A DNA stretch of 64,000 nucleotides from Linum tenue (lineage: Eukaryota; Streptophyta; Magnoliopsida; Malpighiales; Linaceae): the NCBI GenBank assembly GCA_946122785.1, contig CAMGYJ010000004.1, positions 12,298,150 to 12,362,149 of the forward strand. The letters run 5' to 3'. Below are positions 54,969-64,000 of the stretch, piece by piece (position 1 is the stretch's first letter; the number at the start of each line of letters is the position of its first letter). The notes below the pieces were generated by a model, which saw nothing but the letters and a program-made list of their open reading frames with translations, ran no database searches and was not told the DNA's origin. The position numbers were made by a program, and so were the translations under genes.

Positions 54969-55517
54969 ATATCAAATCTCATCTAAGATATGAGTAATAA
55001 CATATAATATTATACAAAAAAAAACAGGTTGTACTTGGATCCACCATATAGTGAAAATTTACACACATTTATATAACAACAAGATTCAAATAATGTTCAA
55101 CTTAGAATTGCAAAGATAGGGCTAGGTGAAGAGGGAAATCGGAAAAAAGACGCATTTCACAAACCAAAGGAAAAAACGACGTCGTGTGACTTCCAACCCG
55201 TTAACCTTACAACGGGTACATCTCGCGTGTATTTGGCTCGTGTTTCTCAATGAGTCAGGGTCAAAACGGGTCGACCCACGAGTTCACACCTTATTAATAA
55301 CTAATCATGGTTACCAGATTAAGATTTTGTACGATTATATATATATATATATATCGTTTTCAATTTGGAACAATTCGACTACTCAATCAAGCATGTATTG
55401 GAAAAGTATTCACTTTTTTTTGGCTTCGTGGTTGGGTGCATCCCTCAAAGTTCGATCAGAGGTGGTGAATTAGATATAAAGTGTGGGTGGTTCAAGGCAT
55501 GCCTTGATGCAAGCCAT
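54969..55517. other. Non-genic, with a (TA) microsatellite
   Basis: A TA run of 19 bases lies at 55336-55354. The 115-codon plus-strand frame at 55126-55473 crosses it and has no recognisable domain. Confidence 0.5.
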
Positions 55518-56205
55518 TAGTTCCGGGAAAATAGACCAGACCATTAGAAAAATCGTGATCCAAACTGGACCGCACAGTTTGGTCTGGATTGTAGACCGTT
55601 AATTATGGTCTGTATTATTTGATGTTTTGATCTCTTGGTCTGGTCTGGTCTAGTCCGTGTTTACCGGACCAAATCGTGGACCCAACCGACTTGTCAATAC
55701 GTGTTAACAGCTATTCGACCACTCTTCCAACTCCCACAACGACACCCAAGTCTCAACCTTAATTTTGAGAATCTCGTCCCTCCTTCATTCACAACCACAT
55801 TTCACTAGAGAGTGGAGATAATCATGTCTCCATATGACATTATGTTAACGTTTATGACGTTATTGTGCAAGTTGTGATGCTTTTACTTTGTATCTTTGTT
55901 ATGTACTAAGATTTAGGGTATCAAAATTATTCATGCATGTTAGAATTAATGTTTTAAGGCAAAAAAAAACATTTTTTTTTCTTTGTTATTGGCTCAATTT
56001 TTTGTGTGGTTGACTAAACAAATCGTTCACTTTTCACTGAGTGTGTTCTATCTAGACTAGATCGGACCAGACTGTATAGGCGTGGTCTGGACCAGATCAT
56101 ATAATCTATGGTCTGATTTGTGATTTATATTTCAGTCTCTCAATCTGAACCATGGACCATATATATGATCTGATATGAACCAGATCGCACCGTTTCCCAA
56201 CCCTA
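55518..56205. mobile_element. hAT-like element (688 bp), diverged
   Basis: Ends TAGTTCCGGGAAAAT and GTTTCCCAACCCTA (imperfect inverted repeat) with flanks CAAGCCAT / CAAATCAT, plausibly a decayed 8-bp duplication. Subterminal GGTCTG / CAGACC words repeat in both orientations. No coding content. Confidence 0.65.
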
Positions 56206-56299
56206 CAAATCATACCTAGATTCATTGCCTGTTATGTTTTTTTTTTTGGACAAATAATACCAACTTTTATTCCACCATAAAGAGAACCAAGAAAAGGCT

Positions 56300-58455
56300 A
56301 TTACATTCTTAAAGGAGAGTAGAAATTAGATCAAGAATATTAATCCAGTCATCTGGCAAACTATCTCTAGCTTTTGATCGTGCCACCCAATCCGACATTC
56401 AAGGCCCTCGGAATTTCTTCCACCGAAATTGCAGGATTAGTCCGAAGAATATTGACCATTGTTCTAATCCACGCTGCACATCTCCAGGGCCATCGAGACT
56501 GACTATTCTTCAGGGCCTTTACCATCATCTGACAGTCAGTTTGTACTATACAAACCGATCCATATTCTTGAGCTAATTTAGTTCCTTCCAAGAGAGCATT
56601 TCCTTCCGCTTCAATCGGGGTGGAAAAAAGAAGATTTTCAGCTCTCCCATCATACACTTGTCCATGGTGGTTAACAACAACAACACCATATGTCGCCGAC
56701 TGGGAGTCGTTAAAGAACGACCCATCACATTGAATCACTATCGAGTGATCACTTAGCGGGGGATTCGTAGTAGGGTGGGATCCCCTGAGCTGAGTGGGAC
56801 CATCTGAACCTTGAGGTGGGGGCCTCGGGCATGCATTCCATTCCTTAAGTTCTCTGTATGTTTGCAGACAAACATTTGGGGGCCAAGGGATTCTATTCTT
56901 GAAAGTGCACTCATTCCTAGCCTTCCAAATGTTCCAACATAGGTAGATAATATGAGTAAGCGAGTTCTGAGGAATGGTATCTTTGAGGGAGCAGAACCAG
57001 TCAAAGAAAGAGGTGCCCTGAGGAGGAATCGGAAGGGAAGGGAAAATGCTTGTCCAAGATTCTCTCGCATGCGGGCAGTAGAAAAGGTAGTGGTTAAGGG
57101 ACTCGAAAGGATCATGACACACTTGGCAATTCGGGTTAGGGGCACATTTACGTTGGAAGAGTCTTGCTTTCGTTGCCAAACCATTTTTGGAACATCTCCA
57201 TAAAAAGAACTTAAGCTTGGGCGGGATGTTCAGCCCCCAGATCCATTTCCACCTCTCTTCACTTCCTGTCGACTGGAAATTAGTGTTGATTTTATGAACT
57301 GCCTGGTAGGCCGTCTTGACCGAGAATTCTCCCTCTCTAGTGAGGCTCCAAGCCCAAAAATCATCAGCACCCTCCTCCCCAATTGGGACTTTAAGGATAG
57401 CTTTCACTTCTTCCCTCGTCACATGACCTTGCAGCAAATCCAAATTCCAGCTCCTACTAATTGGGTCTATCCATTCCTTGACCCTCAGGTTCTGCTGGGG
57501 GCCACTTCCGACCACAAAATTCTGCTTGCTCGGAATCCATGGATTTTGGCCAATCCATGTATCCTCCCCTGACCCGATTACTCTAATAGAACCCATGTTG
57601 ATAACTTTTTTAGCCTCCCACAGACTCGCCCAGATCCATGATGCTCTACTTCCTTTCTTCGACTGCATGAAATCTCCTCTCGGGAAGTACAGCCCCTTTA
57701 GGAGTGGACACCATAGGGCATCATGGGAAATAAGGATTCTCCACGCTTGTTTCGCCAACAGGGCCAAGTTGAAATCTTTAAAGCTTCTGAACCCCAATCC
57801 CCCTTCAGAATTTGGGGCACACAGAATCTCCTTCGTACACTAGTGCATTGTGCTTTTTTGCATTGACCCTGACCAGAAGAAGTTGGTGAGGAGGGAATCC
57901 ATCTTCCTGGTGAGGTTAACCGGAAGGTTCAAGAGGTACATGATGTAGGAAGGAATAGCTTGGATGACTGCTTTGAGTAGCACTTCTTTTCCTCCATGGG
58001 AAAGGAGGAGGCTCTTCCATGCTTCCCCCATCTTCTCCATTCTCTGTATCAGGAACTGAAAAGTTTCCTTCTTTGAATTCTCCCATTCCGTTGGCACTCC
58101 TAAGTACTTGGTGTGACAGTTAGAAGAGGCAAAACCGATATGATCAATGATTTCAGCTTTGTCCACATCGGGTACATTTGCACTGAAGAAAACGGAAGAT
58201 TTGTTAATATTCACTTCTTGTCCTGTGATGGCTCCATATATACTCTCTTATAATATCCAAGATCTTCTCCGCTTCTTGAATGTCAGCTTTCCCAAATATC
58301 ACTGTATCATCATAAAAAAGACAGTGGGTGAGTATTGGGCATCTCGCGTTAAATCTAATTCCGTTTAACTGATTCTGGGACACTGTTTTATTAATTAGAA
58401 AGATAAGCGCATTAGACATTAAAATGAACAGGAAGGGAGAAAGCGGGTCTCCCTA
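56300..58455 (-). pseudogene. LINE ORF2, RT end to C-terminal RNase H
   Basis: Minus-strand frames give the RT catalytic motif CLFYDDTVIFGKA (58310-58270 region), then after a slip near 58225 VNINKSSVFFSANVPD and LSHGGKEVLLKAVIQAIPSY, a TAG at 57842-57840, then EGGLGFRSFKDFNLALLAKQ, the zf-RVT region (WIWGLNIPPKLKFFLWRC, CAPNPNCQVC) and RNase H (IVIQCDGSF, EAEGNALLEG, IVQTDCQMM). A further slip near 56395 leads to a shortened end; the other phase continues to about 56300. RNase H at the C-terminus marks a plant L1 subgroup. Confidence 0.9.
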
Positions 58456-59440
58456 TCTGATCCCCCTAGACGGTTGGAACTCCTTTGCTGCTTCACCATT
58501 GAAAAGGATGGAGAACTTGACCGTCCGGATGCAAGAGCTAACCCATCTGCACCATCTACTATCAAACTCATACTTCTCCAACAGAGTTTCTAAGCAATCC
58601 CAGTCCACCATGTCATACGCCTTCTTCATGTCCAACTTGAGCATCATGTCCCTTCTCCTTCCCAGCTTGGGGTTTTTGAAGTGATGAAGGGCCTCGTATA
58701 CATTATTGATATTGTCTTGAATAAGCCGACCACCGGTGAACGCTTTCTGGAGCTCCGAGATCAGATCAGGCGTCCAGATCTTCAGTCTGGTTGCCATAAT
58801 TTTCGATATAATTTTATATCTAAAATTGCAGCAACTAATAGGCCGAAACTGGCTTATCACTTCTGGGTGATCCACTTTTGGAATCATGACTATATGTGTA
58901 TCATTCCATCCATCCGGCATTGCGGGTGTCTCAAAAAAATCCTTCACCTCTCTACACACCGTTTCCCCAATGATATCCCAGAATCTCCTGTAAAACCTAC
59001 CAGAGAAACCATCTGGACCTGGAGCCTTCTTCGCACCCAAAGAGAAAACCGCCTTCCTAACTTCCTCACTGGTTATTGGGGCACATAGAGAAACATTCAT
59101 CTCCGCTGTTACCTTTGCTGGGAATCCATCCAGAAGGTGAGTAAAGGGAATATTGTCTCTAGCTTTAAAGAGGTCCTTGTGGAAATCCTGGGCCAGACCT
59201 TTCAGTCTATTTTCGTCCTCTACCCATCGCCCCTCTCATCTTTTAGTCTGAGAATCTTGTTATTATGCTTTCTATGAATCGTGCTGGAATGGAAAAATGA
59301 ATTGTTCTGATCCCCTTTCTGCAGCCACTTCACTCTTGAGCACTGATTCCAGAAAGCCTCCTCCTCCCTCCACATCTTTGCTAATTCTTCATAAAGCTTT
59401 TTTCTTCCTCCACTCTTTCCTGAAATCTTGGAGGACGTTG
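58453..59440 (-). pseudogene. LINE ORF2, RT fingers and palm
   Basis: The frame begins in another phase near 59440 (EELAKMWREEEAFWNQ), passes into the open stretch 59100-58453 with AVFSLGAKKAPGPDGFSG, WNDTHIVMIPKVDHPE, FRPISCCNFRYKIISKIMA and LKLDMKKAYDMVDWD, and ends GIR-TAG at 58455-58453 where CAG is expected before GDPLSP. These are the ordered RT motifs of L1 elements. The TAG fits a C-to-T change. Confidence 0.92.
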
Positions 59441-60366
59441 TAGAATATCAAGACGATCCAGTATTTCCTTCTCCCTTTGTAAACTGTTCCTATGGAAGTA
59501 TTTTGAACATTCTTTAAGATCTTGTTCGCACTTGGCCAGCTGGTTAGACGATTGCCCTCCCAGGTCCCATGCTCGGACTACAATTTCCTTACATTCTTCC
59601 TTATCCAACCATCTTTCATCTACTCTGAATGGTGTTCTTCTCCTCCTATTTCCCCTATAACAGAGCTCCAGCCTGATTGGGCAATGATCCGATTCTACCA
59701 TCCTTTCATGGAAAATAGTTGCCTCCCCGAATAGAACTCTCCAAGAAGTCAAGCACAACACTCGATCTAATCTGACTCTTGTTGTATTTTCGCCAACACG
59801 CTTATTGGTCCAGGTGAAGGGTTCTCCTTTGAACCCTAGATCAATAAGTGCATTGTTGAAAATAAACCTTTTAAAAGGTTCGACATTCTCGTACCTAAGA
59901 GGACAACGCCCCTCTTTCTCACTTTCATAAATAGCAGCATTGAAGTCACCAACAATAACCCAGTTATCCTCCCTACTACTCCGAAGAGATCTCAGGTGCT
60001 CCCAAAATTCCCTTCTGCAGTTCTACTCACCGCTGTAGAGGGTGCATGAACAAAAGTACAAAAGAACTTCCTACCCATATCAATACTACAATCCATATAG
60101 TAGCTATCACTACTCAAAATATTAATATTAATACTAATACCCGATTTCCACCAAAGAGCAAAATCCCTAGAAGAGTTGGCCGGTTCCACATACTCTTTAT
60201 TGGGGAAAACTTTGAGACTTCTTCTTTTCTCCTCCATGAATGATTCATTTTTGCTTGTTTCCATGAGGAAGACAATCGAAGGGCCTAAACGTCTACAGAG
60301 ACGTTTCACATAACTTCTTGTAAGGGTTGGGCCAAAACCCCTACAATTCCAACTCACGATACTCAT
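59381..60366 (-). pseudogene. LINE ORF2, endonuclease domain
   Basis: The ATG at 60366 opens MSIVSWNCRGFGPTL, the apurinic-type endonuclease start, with METSKNES carrying the catalytic glutamate. A slip near 60015 gives a stop at 59994; the other phase continues with NWVIVGDFNAAI, FTWTNKRVG and VESDHCPIRLEL (the SDH motif) to 59381. This enzyme nicks target DNA to start insertion. Confidence 0.92.
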
Positions 60367-60688
60367 TCTTGAAGAGGTGGTTTCTAGCGAACCACCGCTG
60401 CCTTATTCTTCTTCCCTCGACCCTCTTGATTGTTTTCATTTTGATTCCCCTTCGAGGTGTTAGGGTGCAGAGACTTGAACTTTAGATTCTTCTTTTTGGT
60501 ACCATCCCCATGCCCTCCTACTTCAAACCCACCTGCTGGCCCAAATTGAAAGGCCTCTTCTTCTCCCAATTCGGCCCTGGGCCTTTCTCCCCCAATCAGG
60601 CCCCCAACCAGGCCCATCCCCTTCCTCTTCTTTTGTTTGCGGCCCGTTCCTTCCTCCCTTTCATCAAGTATGTGCTGATAATCAGCAC

Positions 60689-62704
60689 TCATATGTAGGC
60701 CTGCAAGGTTATGGCTTTGGGCTGGGATTCCCATCTAGGCTGGCCCAAGTTGGGTTGGCCCAAGTGATAGAGTAGTCTCCACCGTTGGCCGCCCAAACCC
60801 TTTTGTGTGCTCCGCTCCTCTTCCAGTCGCAACCCCTTCTCCATCGCTGCCGCCGCCCTGTCCATCTCCACACCCAAGTTAGTTGCTCCCATCTCCTCTC
60901 GGTATCTTCCCCTCCCTCTACCCTGCGACACTTGCTCTTCCTCTCCATGGATTCCCTGCTCCACCCTTCTCACTGTGAATCCTGGGGGGATTTGTATGTT
61001 CCCTTCAGAGATCCCTCCCTCTGCAGCTGACATCTCTCCTCCCTCTTCTTCCCTCCATCGCCCCTGGCTTTCCGAGCTAGCCCTCTCCCTTCCCGCCATC
61101 GCCCCCTCTTCTTCCCTCCATCGCCCCAGGCTTCCCGAGTTCGCCCTCTTCCTTTCCGCCGATGAGCCTTGTGAGCTTTCCCCCTCCCTGCTGCTTCTGT
61201 AACTGGCCACCTGGTGCCTGTGAGGTGAGTCTATTCCCGCTTTTAGTGACGAATTGTATACCTCAGACAGGTAAGGGATTCCATTCCGCTTCCTCTCTTC
61301 GTTCATTCTCCAGCAAGTCGACCAATTATGGCCAACTCTCCCACAGAAATAGCATAATTCCACCAGCCTCTCATATTTGAATTCGATGACGTCGTAGTGC
61401 TCTTCTCCCGTGATTTCATCTGTGAACGGAAAATCGAATCCGATCGGGACTGGTTCTCTTAGATCGACCTCCACCAGAATCCTCAAGAATTTTCTGTACC
61501 CGGAGAACTCCAAGCTAGCTCTGTCCAGGTCGAGAAATCCCGAGAAATAGTGAGTTCCGATCGCCACTATGTTCTATTCGTTCCTTTGGTTTTGATGCAT
61601 ACCATGAATCTGCACCCACATAGCCACCTTCTCCATTGGAACTTCTTCTGGTTTGCCCCTTCCGTTGTACTTCTCCACTGCAGTTAGCGTGTTTGACAGA
61701 CTCCCAGGTCTTTCCCTCCATATCTTCTCCCTGATTTCTTCATTACTGAAGGTGAATATGAAGAGGTTTTGTGTCTCAGTAGGTTGGACATTTACCTCTC
61801 CATATCCCCCCCAAGCATAGCGTGCCGCACCAGCTGCATTTGCCAGAGCTACTCTGCTCTCGGTCAACATCTTCCCCAGCAGCATTGATATTCCTCTGCC
61901 TCCAGTGGAAGTGAGGATTGGACGATCAGCTCTGCTTCTTAATGATGAATGGGTAAGTCTGCTCTCCTCTCTGGCTTTGCTAGGTGCTCTGTTGTTGTTG
62001 ATGTCCATGGTGAATGAAGGGGTTTTTTCTCTGTCTTTTCTGTCTTTGTTGTTTGCAGGGTAAAACAGAGGGGGTTTTGAACGGTAAAGAGTTCTGGGTT
62101 TGGGAGCTCTCTTGGAAGCCGGTGCCCTTTTCCTCTCCTTCTCGCCCTCTTTAAAGCCTTCTCCAGGCAGACTGCCTTTAATTTCACCTTTTTGGAAGTA
62201 GTTTTGAATCTTGTCAATGCATTCATTATTCCTCTGCTGACTTATATTACCCTTGCTCTGCTTTTCTGTCTCTGCTTCAGCTGCACTTGGCTCAAGAATT
62301 CCGTCCCTCCTCTTCCTATTGATGGTGTATACTTCTGGGTAATCTCCAGTAGCTCTTCTATTCCCTCGTACTTCTCTTCTCTTCTTCTCCCTTCTCTGAC
62401 AGCTAAAGGTCGATTTCCACCAGTCTGGTGGTTTCCAAATCCCTCTTTTCTTTATATCTTCTGCATACCTTCCCCTGCCTTGTCCAATCTCTGCAAGAAT
62501 CTCCCCTGTTGTTGATGTGCTGAGCCTACCTCCCTCTTTCTTGTCATACAGATCTTTGCGATCTGCATATGGTGGTTGAGGAACGTTAATGGCGCTCTCG
62601 GGTTGAGCAGGAGCAGTCCCAAAGACGGGGACGGAAAAAGAACCGTTGGATTCAGAGGAAAGTTTCGTTAGAGAAGGAGAGGAGAGAGACATGTTTTTTT
62701 CCAT
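60689..62704 (-). pseudogene. LINE ORF1 (DUF4283 and CCHC knuckle), one in-frame stop
   Basis: From the ATG at 62704 the frame runs to TAG at 61576-61574 and on in the same phase to a stop at 60691-60689, 672 codons in all. The N-terminal 230 residues are basic and low complexity; about residues 265-390 hold the DUF4283-like RNA-binding region (FTFSNEEIREKIWRERPGSL, VPMEKVAMWVQIHGM), followed by the knuckle LCYFCGRVGHNWSTCW and an S/R/E-rich tail. ORF1 coats the LINE RNA. Only one point lesion is visible, so ORF1 decayed less than ORF2. Confidence 0.9.
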
Positions 62705-62750
62705 ATCCTTTTGTCTCCCATCAACGCTTCAAATCCCATTGCCAGTTATG

Positions 62751-63340
62751 TGAAAGGCATATCTTCAACCTTTTGGTGGTATTATTATGTTTATTTAACC
62801 TGTAGCAATTGTTAATTGACATTTTTTTTACTAAATTGTCAATTGACATTGATGATTAGAGACGATACAACTTAATCACACACCAGACAGCTTCTGAATC
62901 CCGACATACGTGTTCATTTTGACCTGACTTGTGTTGATTTGTCTCATTCTTAATCTGTTTTTTTTATTTCCTAAATCATATTTATGCTCAAATTAAGTAG
63001 AATTTTTATTTTTATGACCACATATTTGAGCTATAATAAAATTGTAATATGTGAAAATTTCAATTTTTCAAATAATTTAACTACATTTATCATATTATAA
63101 TTTATTTCTTGATTTTTGTAATAAAACATCAATATTCCTAATGTTTCTCCGACCCCCTCCCTGAACAGCGTAACTGTCCAGGCCCTTATTGATATTTTCG
63201 TTTGTGATCTGTTACTATCATTGAATCTTTGACTCTTAAATTACATACTCATATGAACCAATCCACCTTGACCTAAACCTCATAATAAATTAACCAAACT
63301 ACCACAGACGAGTATAAGTAATGAGATACCCGCCCAACCT
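62751..63340. other. Non-genic AT-rich sequence
   Basis: No gene, RNA or element boundary seen between the LINE target duplication and the hAT terminus near 63341. Confidence 0.5.
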
Positions 63341-63357
63341 GCCTATTGTCATCCCTA
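63325..63357. mobile_element. Isolated right terminus of a TAGGGATGACAAT-type hAT
   Basis: ATACCCGCCCAACC...ATTGTCATCCCTAG matches the right end of the element at 54405-54960. No left end was found upstream, so only a remnant remains. Confidence 0.55.
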
Positions 63358-63502
63358 GGGTTAAATTGACTTTGGGCATGTTATCAAGGAGTGAGGACAC
63401 GAAGAACGAAGAAGTGATAATGGTCAATGGAGCCTTGGTTGCAGCATTTTTGCCTTCTGCAACATCGACAAAATAGTAGAGTAGAAGACCGCAGCAGTTA
63501 GG

Positions 63503-64000
63503 GATGTCAATCCAACCCGTAATCATGGGTACCCTACCCGATCGTAACCGGTCAACGAGGGTAATTACCTGCTTTGATGGGTTAAGGAGCGGGTACGGGT
63601 AATACCCGATTTCAAAATAAAAGGTTGGGTACGGGTATGATAATCGATAATACCCGCCCCGTTATACCCGCCCCGCTAACCAAAGGGTCAAGATCCCTTG
63701 AGAAATTTATTTTAGCTTGAGAAATTGAGTTTAGCTACCATTATTGATGATGAAGATGTAGACAATTATTATGTTTTTGTGGATTGTAGAAGCAAGAACA
63801 ATTATTATGTGTTTGCTGTTTTTATTTGTGTGGATTGTTGAAGCTAGAACAGTTACAAGTATTGAGAATTTTTAATGGACAACAGTATGTATGTGCATAT
63901 ATGTGTATAAGTTCATAGTTTAGGATTCGTACACATGGTTACCGGAATACCCGTGGTTACTCGGTGGGTAGAGTATGGTTATATAATTTTCATACCCGAC
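63503..64000. mobile_element. hAT-like element cut by the window end
   Basis: Starts TAGGGATGTCAATCC and is followed by many GGGTAC / TACCCG words in both orientations up to the last base (CATACCCGAC). The right terminus must lie outside the window. Another member of the same family as 54405-54960 by its ends and words. Confidence 0.7.

Larger units (their letters stand above)
56237..62736 (-). mobile_element. L1-type LINE with RNase H (6.5 kb)
   Basis: Bounded by a 14-bp target duplication CATTGCCTGTTATG / CATTGCCAGTTATG (56223-56236, 62737-62750; one mismatch). The minus-strand 3' end has an AATAAAA signal and a poly(A) tail (T run at 56237-56247). It encodes ORF1 (CCHC protein) and ORF2 (endonuclease, RT, zf-RVT, RNase H), so it is close to full length, not 5'-truncated as most LINE copies are. 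Several frameshifts and stops inactivate it. Confidence 0.93.

Overview
The window comes from a nuclear chromosome of a flowering plant, most likely a eudicot. This follows from plant-type Copia, chromovirus and Athila retrotransposons, an L1 LINE with a C-terminal RNase H, MULEs and many small hAT elements, plus fragments of plant genes (family-1 beta-glucosidase, APS reductase, hexokinase, a QALGGH zinc finger, cullin). I cannot name the species. There is no intact host gene: nearly everything is transposable-element sequence, and most long reading frames are broken TE proteins.

Positions 1-4774: the 5' end of a minus-strand Copia element (open gag frame running off the window edge, PBS, 237-bp LTR), a small hAT-like element, and AT-rich sequence with two local duplications. 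Positions 4775-36780 form one large nest that can be read as a stratigraphy. A beta-glucosidase (GH1) gene, now a pseudogene, was entered by a minus-strand chromovirus (Reina-like; 5' LTR 28488-28755, truncated 3' LTR 4775-4925). That chromovirus was split twice: by a non-autonomous LTR element (5016-12442, duplication catca) and by a plus-strand Athila element (15927-28465, duplication gcatg). The non-autonomous element's 5' LTR was itself hit by a MULE-like element (7226-9916) and by a Pack-MULE (10091-12006) that carries pieces of three host genes. The Athila gag holds a solo LTR of its own family (18167-19515). The GH1 exons were separately hit by a hAT element (28822-30359, 8-bp duplication) and a Copia element (31294-36541, duplication cagac).

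Positions 36781-45370 are AT-rich with small elements: a hAT MITE (37986-38833), an identical 270-bp tandem duplication (39177-39716), a long-TIR MULE MITE (41973-42701) and a hAT MITE (42870-43256). Next come an Athila-type solo LTR (45371-46753) and a collapsed Tekay-type chromovirus (46931-51807). Both LTRs of the Tekay element carry a cullin C-terminal (neddylation) domain fragment and a cluster of four hairpins with a conserved loop and changing stems; another solo LTR (49592-51045) sits inside it. Further hAT elements follow, then a near full-length but inactivated minus-strand L1 LINE (56237-62736) with a 14-bp target duplication, and hAT termini to the end of the window.

The most notable items are the three-gene Pack-MULE, the cullin fragment fixed in the LTR pair, the covarying LTR hairpins, and the completeness with which the insertion order can be read from target-site duplications.
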